A stretch of 55,803 nt of DNA from Sandarakinorhabdus sp. AAP62 (GTDB taxonomy: Bacteria > Pseudomonadota > Alphaproteobacteria > Sphingomonadales > Sphingomonadaceae), in assembly GCF_000331225.1 (NCBI RefSeq), contig NZ_ANFY01000020.1, positions 1-55,803 on the forward strand, read 5' to 3'. Each line of letters starts with the position of its first letter. Within the stretch, counting starts at the first letter, position 1. Positions 52,283 to 55,803 of the stretch are shown here, piece after piece. Made by a program: the position numbers and the translations under genes. The notes below the pieces were generated by a model that was given only the letters and a program-made list of their open reading frames with translations, had not been told where the DNA came from and made no database searches.

Positions 52283-52763
52283 CTTTCGTGTCCCTTTGTT
52301 CGGCGGGCTTGGCCAGCACGGCGCGGACCAGCAGTAAAATCACGCCCACTGTAATCGCCGCATCGGCAAGATTGAAGACCCAGAAACTATATTGCTGCCA
52401 GAAGAAGTGCAGGAAATCGACCACATAGCCAAAGCGCACCCGATCGAGGATGTTGCCGATCGCGCCGCCCAGCACCAGGCCCAGGGCCGCCACGTCCACG
52501 GGATGCTGTTCCCGGCGCAGCCAATTGGCCACGGCCAGCGCGATGCCTGCCGTGACAGCGGTGAGCAGCCAGCGCCCCAGATCGCTATCGGCCTGCAACA
52601 TGCCCATGGACACGCCGATATTGCCCACGAAGGTCAGGCGGAAGAAGGGCAGCACATCGATGCCGCCGCGTTCCGGCAGGTGGATGATCTCCAGCACCCA
52701 ATATTTGCTGATCTGATCAAGGATCAACACCACGAGGGCGAGAAGATAGCCGCGCTTAGCCAT
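52275..52763 (-). CDS. lspA: Lipoprotein signal peptidase (signal peptidase II)
   Basis: 162 residues, four membrane helices. Both catalytic Asp motifs are present: GAIGNILDRVRFGYVVDF and FWVFNLADAAITVG, with VGNIGVSMGML before them. It cleaves prolipoproteins in the inner membrane after diacylglyceryl attachment. It is the middle gene of ileS-lspA-DUF3035, each overlapping the next by 8 bp. ileS-lspA is a widespread pair. Confidence 0.95.
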   Translation of the reverse strand: MAKRGYLLALVVLILDQISKYWVLEIIHLPERGGIDVLPFFRLTFVGNIGVSMGMLQADSDLGRWLLTAVTAGIALAVANWLRREQHPVDVAALGLVLGGAIGNILDRVRFGYVVDFLHFFWQQYSFWVFNLADAAITVGVILLLVRAVLAKPAEQRDTKDA

Positions 52764-55698
52764 TTACCACCGCATCGCAGCGCCCGCACAGGCCGCTGTC
52801 GCTGTCCACATCAGGCAAGTGCCGCCAGCAGCGGGCACATTTGGCGTCGTCGGTCTTGCCCACGGTCAGCGCGTCGCTGGCGCCCTTCAGCAGGTCAACC
52901 CGGGCGACCAGCAGCAGTTCGGCCAGATCCAGCGACTGGCAGGCGACGAAATGATCCTCGTTGGTGGTCTCGATGCGCACGGCGGCTTCGAGGAAGCTGC
53001 CAATTTCCTTGGCGCGGCGCATTTCTTCCAGTTTCAGATAGACTTCTTCGCGTAACTTGCGCGCCAGAATGAACTGATTGGCCAGCGCTTCATCCTGCCA
53101 GGCGGCTTCGATCTCCGGCCATTCCAGCAGGTGCACGCTGCCCGCGTCGGGATAGCGCGTGCCCCACACTTCCTCTGCGGTGAACACCATCACCGGCGCC
53201 AGCCAGCGGGTGAGGGCGTGGAAGGTGATATCCAGCACGGAGCGCCAGGCGCGGCGCGTGGTTGATGCCGGCGCGTCGCAATAAAGGCTGTCCTTGCGCA
53301 CATCCATGGCGAAGGCCGAAAGATCGTTCTGCACGAACTCGGTGATCAGGCTGGTGTAGCGGTTGAAATCATAGGCGATCACCGCCGCCTTCAATTCGGC
53401 CGACAGCAGGGCGAGGCGGTGCAGCACCCAGCGTTCCAGCGCCGGCATCTCCGCGACGGGCAGGCGTTCGTCTTCCGTCCAGCCATCAAGAGCGCCCAGC
53501 AAGTAACGGAAGGTATTACGCAATTTGCGATACTGATCGGCCACGCCCTTCAGGATCTCATCGCCGATGCGGTGATCCTCGGTGAAATCGACACTCAGCG
53601 CCCACAGCCGCAAGATGTCGGCGCCATAGGTTTTCATCACATCCAGCGGATTGATGGTGTTGCCTTCGGACTTCGACATCTTGCGCCCATTGGCATCCAT
53701 GGTGAAGCCGTGGGTGAGGATGGCCTTGTAGGGCGCCCGGCCGCGCGTCGCGCAACTTTGCAGCAGGCTGGACTGGAACCAGCCGCGATGCTGGTCGCTG
53801 CCTTCCAGATAGAGGTCAGCCGGCCAGGCGTATTCCGGCCAGATGCCGCTTTCCAGCACATAGGCATGGGTGCAGCCGCTGTCGAACCACACGTCGAGAA
53901 TGTCGGTGATCTGCTCATACTGGTCGACCCTGTCGCCCAGCAGTTCGGCGGCGAATTCCGGCGTCCAGGCGTCGACGCCTTCGGCCTTGAAGCGTTCCAC
54001 GATCTTCTGATTGATCGCCTTATCAACAAGATATTCGCCGGTCTTGCGATCAACGAACAAGGTGATTGGCACGCCCCAGGCGCGCTGACGGCTCAACACC
54101 CAATCGGGGCGGCCTTCCACCATCGAACCGATGCGGTTGCGGCCCTTGTCGGGCGTGAACTGGGTGGCAGCAATGGCGGCAAGGGCGCGATTGCGGAGTG
54201 TGTCCGGGCTCGCTGCGCTCGCACCCTCCCCCAACCCCTCCCTTGCAGGGAGGGGGGCTTCTTCTCCCCTCCCTGCTTGCAGGGAGGGGCTGGGGGAGGG
54301 TTCGTGCCCCAAGGGCTTGTCCATCGGCACGAACCATTGCGGCGTGCAGCGGAAGATCACCTTCTTCTTCGACCGCCACGAGTGCGGATAGCTGTGCGCG
54401 AACGGTCCGGCAGAGAGCAGCGCCCCTGCCGCCTTCAGATCGCTGCAGATCGGCCCATCCGGGGCATTGAGATTGGGATTGATGACATTCTTCGCCTCGC
54501 CGCCCAGCCACAGCCAATCGGCGCGGTAACGGCCATCACCCTCCACGGCGAACACCGGCCGAAGAGGAAGATTCGGCGTGCCAAGCTCATCCGCCCATCG
54601 CCTGCACAAGGCGAAGTCATCTTCGCCGTGATCGGGAGCCATATGGACGAGCCCTGTGCCGGCATCGGTAGTAACAAACTCACCGGGCAGGAAGGGGCGA
54701 AGCTCGGCAAAGAAACTGCCGAGATGATGCATCGGATGGCGAACGAAGGCACCAGTGAATGCGTTAGGACCAACCTCAAGCTCTTCAACAAGGGAAAGGC
54801 CTGACCGTGAAGCGAACGCGCCTGCTAATGCGCGTGACAATACAAACAACCTTCCGTCATTCGAGCGAAAGGCAGCATAGCCGGCGTTGGTGGCTCCATT
54901 GAGACCATCGCTCAATGGAACATGATGGAAAAAGGGGTTAAAAGCGATGCCCTGGTTGACCGGGATGGTCCACGGTGTCGTCGTCCAGATGACGGCGTAG
55001 GCCCCCACCAGTTCCGGCGCGTTGGGCGCGTGCGTGATCTCGAACGCCACGTCGATCTGCGTGGAGGTGATGTCGTGATATTCCACCTCGGCATCAGCCA
55101 GCGCGGTCTTTTCCACGGGCGACCACATCACCGGCTTGGCGCCGCGATAGAGCTGGCCGCTCTCCGCCACCTTCAGCAGTTCAGAAACGATGGTCGCTTC
55201 CGACGCGAAGTCCATGGTGAGATAGGGTTTCTTCCAGTCGCCATTGATGCCCAGCCGCTGCAGTTGCTGGCTTTGCACATTCACCCAATGCTGCGCGTAC
55301 GCCCGGCATTCGGCGCGGAAATCCTTCGCCGGCACATCATCCTTGTTCAGCTTCTTGGCGCGATAGGCCTCTTCCACCTTCCATTCGATGGGCAGGCCAT
55401 GGCAATCCCAGCCGGGCACATAGGGTACATCCTTGCCGAGCAGCGACTGGGTGCGCACCACGGCATCCTTCAGCACGTGGTTCAGCGCGTGGCCGATGTG
55501 CATGTCCCCGTTCGCATAGGGCGGGCCGTCGTGATAGATGAACTTTTCCCGGCCGTTACGGGCGGCGCGCAGCTGCGCATAGAGATCGGCCGCCTGCCAT
55601 TTCGCCAGAATTTGCGGCTCGCGCTCCGGCAGTCCGGCTTTCATCGGAAAGTCGGTTTTCGGCAGGAAAACGGTGGGGCGATAATCGGGCGCGGTCAT
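52756..55698 (-). CDS. ileS: Isoleucyl-tRNA synthetase with an in-frame repeat insertion
   Basis: 980 residues from the ATG at 55698. Class I signatures: HIGH at 67-70 (GDMHIGHALN), KMSKS near 670 (GRKMSKSEGN), and the C-terminal zinc site CARC...CGRC. Near residues 463-496, between DKPLG and DTLRNRAL, there is a ~33-residue stretch (PSPSPSLQAGRGEEAPLPAR and more) encoded by a GC-rich palindromic repeat. Without it, the length is close to the usual ~940. The insert falls between conserved blocks, so the enzyme can remain active. Palindromic DNA also lies upstream of the start. Confidence 0.95.
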   Translation of the reverse strand: MTAPDYRPTVFLPKTDFPMKAGLPEREPQILAKWQAADLYAQLRAARNGREKFIYHDGPPYANGDMHIGHALNHVLKDAVVRTQSLLGKDVPYVPGWDCHGLPIEWKVEEAYRAKKLNKDDVPAKDFRAECRAYAQHWVNVQSQQLQRLGINGDWKKPYLTMDFASEATIVSELLKVAESGQLYRGAKPVMWSPVEKTALADAEVEYHDITSTQIDVAFEITHAPNAPELVGAYAVIWTTTPWTIPVNQGIAFNPFFHHVPLSDGLNGATNAGYAAFRSNDGRLFVLSRALAGAFASRSGLSLVEELEVGPNAFTGAFVRHPMHHLGSFFAELRPFLPGEFVTTDAGTGLVHMAPDHGEDDFALCRRWADELGTPNLPLRPVFAVEGDGRYRADWLWLGGEAKNVINPNLNAPDGPICSDLKAAGALLSAGPFAHSYPHSWRSKKKVIFRCTPQWFVPMDKPLGHEPSPSPSLQAGRGEEAPLPAREGLGEGASAASPDTLRNRALAAIAATQFTPDKGRNRIGSMVEGRPDWVLSRQRAWGVPITLFVDRKTGEYLVDKAINQKIVERFKAEGVDAWTPEFAAELLGDRVDQYEQITDILDVWFDSGCTHAYVLESGIWPEYAWPADLYLEGSDQHRGWFQSSLLQSCATRGRAPYKAILTHGFTMDANGRKMSKSEGNTINPLDVMKTYGADILRLWALSVDFTEDHRIGDEILKGVADQYRKLRNTFRYLLGALDGWTEDERLPVAEMPALERWVLHRLALLSAELKAAVIAYDFNRYTSLITEFVQNDLSAFAMDVRKDSLYCDAPASTTRRAWRSVLDITFHALTRWLAPVMVFTAEEVWGTRYPDAGSVHLLEWPEIEAAWQDEALANQFILARKLREEVYLKLEEMRRAKEIGSFLEAAVRIETTNEDHFVACQSLDLAELLLVARVDLLKGASDALTVGKTDDAKCARCWRHLPDVDSDSGLCGRCDAVVNG
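54223..54301. repeat. Palindromic repeat element inside ileS
   Basis: Outer arms 54223-54243 and 54281-54301 match at 20 of 21 positions. Nested hairpins CCCCTCCC/GGGAGGGG (54235-54242/54248-54255) and CCCCTCCCTGC/GCAGGGAGGGG (54266-54276/54279-54289). It resembles GC-rich short repeats that are dispersed in sphingomonad genomes; here it is translated within ileS. No transposase or target duplication was evident. Confidence 0.75.
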
Positions 55699-55735
55699 GG
55701 TGCTCGCGGCTTTAGGGGATAGGCGAGCCTGTGTC

Positions 55736-55758
55736 ACCTCTCCCCGTTGGGGAGAGGT
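55736..55758. repeat. Hairpin repeat upstream of ileS
   Basis: ACCTCTCCCC (55736-55745) and GGGGAGAGGT (55749-55758) are perfect arms around GTT. The neighbouring bases to 55803 (GGCGGCCCGGGAGAGGGGTG and so on) look like the rest of the same dispersed element. It is 38 bp before the ileS start and may lie in its leader. The window ends here; no gene is seen from 55699 to 55803. Confidence 0.55.
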
Positions 55759-55803
55759 CGAGAGACGCCGCAGGCGGCCCGGGAGAGGGGTGGCACAGGC
55801 GGG

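Noticed and set aside
54223-54301. Insertion sequence or transposon in ileS
   Set aside because: Only about 80-105 bp, no transposase frame and no evident target duplication; the reading frame stays open. A short palindromic repeat fits better.
1-55803. CRISPR array, rRNA operon, prophage or integrase-flanked island
   Set aside because: No regularly spaced repeats, rRNA sequence, integrase or phage structural genes were found. The only tRNA (His) has no adjacent integrase or repeated 3' end.

Overview
The window is GC-rich (roughly two-thirds G+C), densely packed bacterial chromosome. It most likely comes from an alphaproteobacterium of the Sphingomonadales. Supporting signs are the lapA-pyrF-trpF-trpB-trpA-accD-folC gene string, DUF6456 and DUF3035 proteins, a TonB receptor next to tryptophan-halogenase, SapC and cupin genes, and short GC-rich palindromic repeats. 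The genus cannot be fixed from sequence alone. No phage, transposase, CRISPR array or rRNA was seen.

Region 1 (1-7.0 kb) looks like a metal/oxidant stress island. Two bufferin operons diverge: a BufA1-type peptide gene with the start of its DUF692 maturase (minus strand, cut by the window edge), and a complete bufA2-bufB-bufC set (plus strand). They are followed by a YeeE/YedE-type transporter coupled to a type II NADH dehydrogenase, a peroxiredoxin-like gene, a LysR regulator and an ECF sigma factor of the Caulobacter SigF type. Three copies of TGTAAC(C/G)-N16-CG(A/G)A sit upstream of bufA1, bufA2 and ndh, so these genes look like one ECF regulon.

Region 2 (7.0-21.2 kb) is a carbohydrate-uptake locus: TonB-dependent receptor, halogenase, SapC, JmjC-like cupin, second halogenase, LacI regulator, MFS transporter, periplasmic GH3 glucosidase and FucP-type symporter. 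Two AACGTT-centred operators precede the receptor and one precedes the GH3 gene, as expected for control by the embedded LacI protein. The receptor would import an oligosaccharide (probably a beta-glucoside), GH3 would cleave it in the periplasm and the MFS proteins would import the sugars. What the halogenase/SapC/cupin proteins do is unknown.

Region 3 (21.2-24.0 kb) is a persulfide/sulfide locus: TauE/SafE permease, rhodanese, BigR/SqrR-like ArsR repressor, persulfide-dioxygenase-like hydrolase and a small DUF2892 protein with a perfect FNR/FixK-type box upstream.

Region 4 (24.0-35.4 kb) is mainly housekeeping: cyclophilin, map, CinA-like protein, lapA-like, pyrF, trpFBA, accD, folC, an XRE regulator, DUF6456, sodC, tRNA-His and a Leu/Glu/Phe/Val dehydrogenase, closed by a 29-bp inverted repeat.

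Region 5 (35.4-55.8 kb) holds cell-envelope and core genes: tamB/tamA, DUF808, a lipoprotein behind a perfect palindrome, zinc protease, S1/P1 nuclease, DnaJ-like, YihY, fabI, aroC, GFA protein, a cytoplasmic GH3 enzyme, and the ileS-lspA-DUF3035 operon. ileS carries an in-frame palindromic repeat that inserts about 33 residues.
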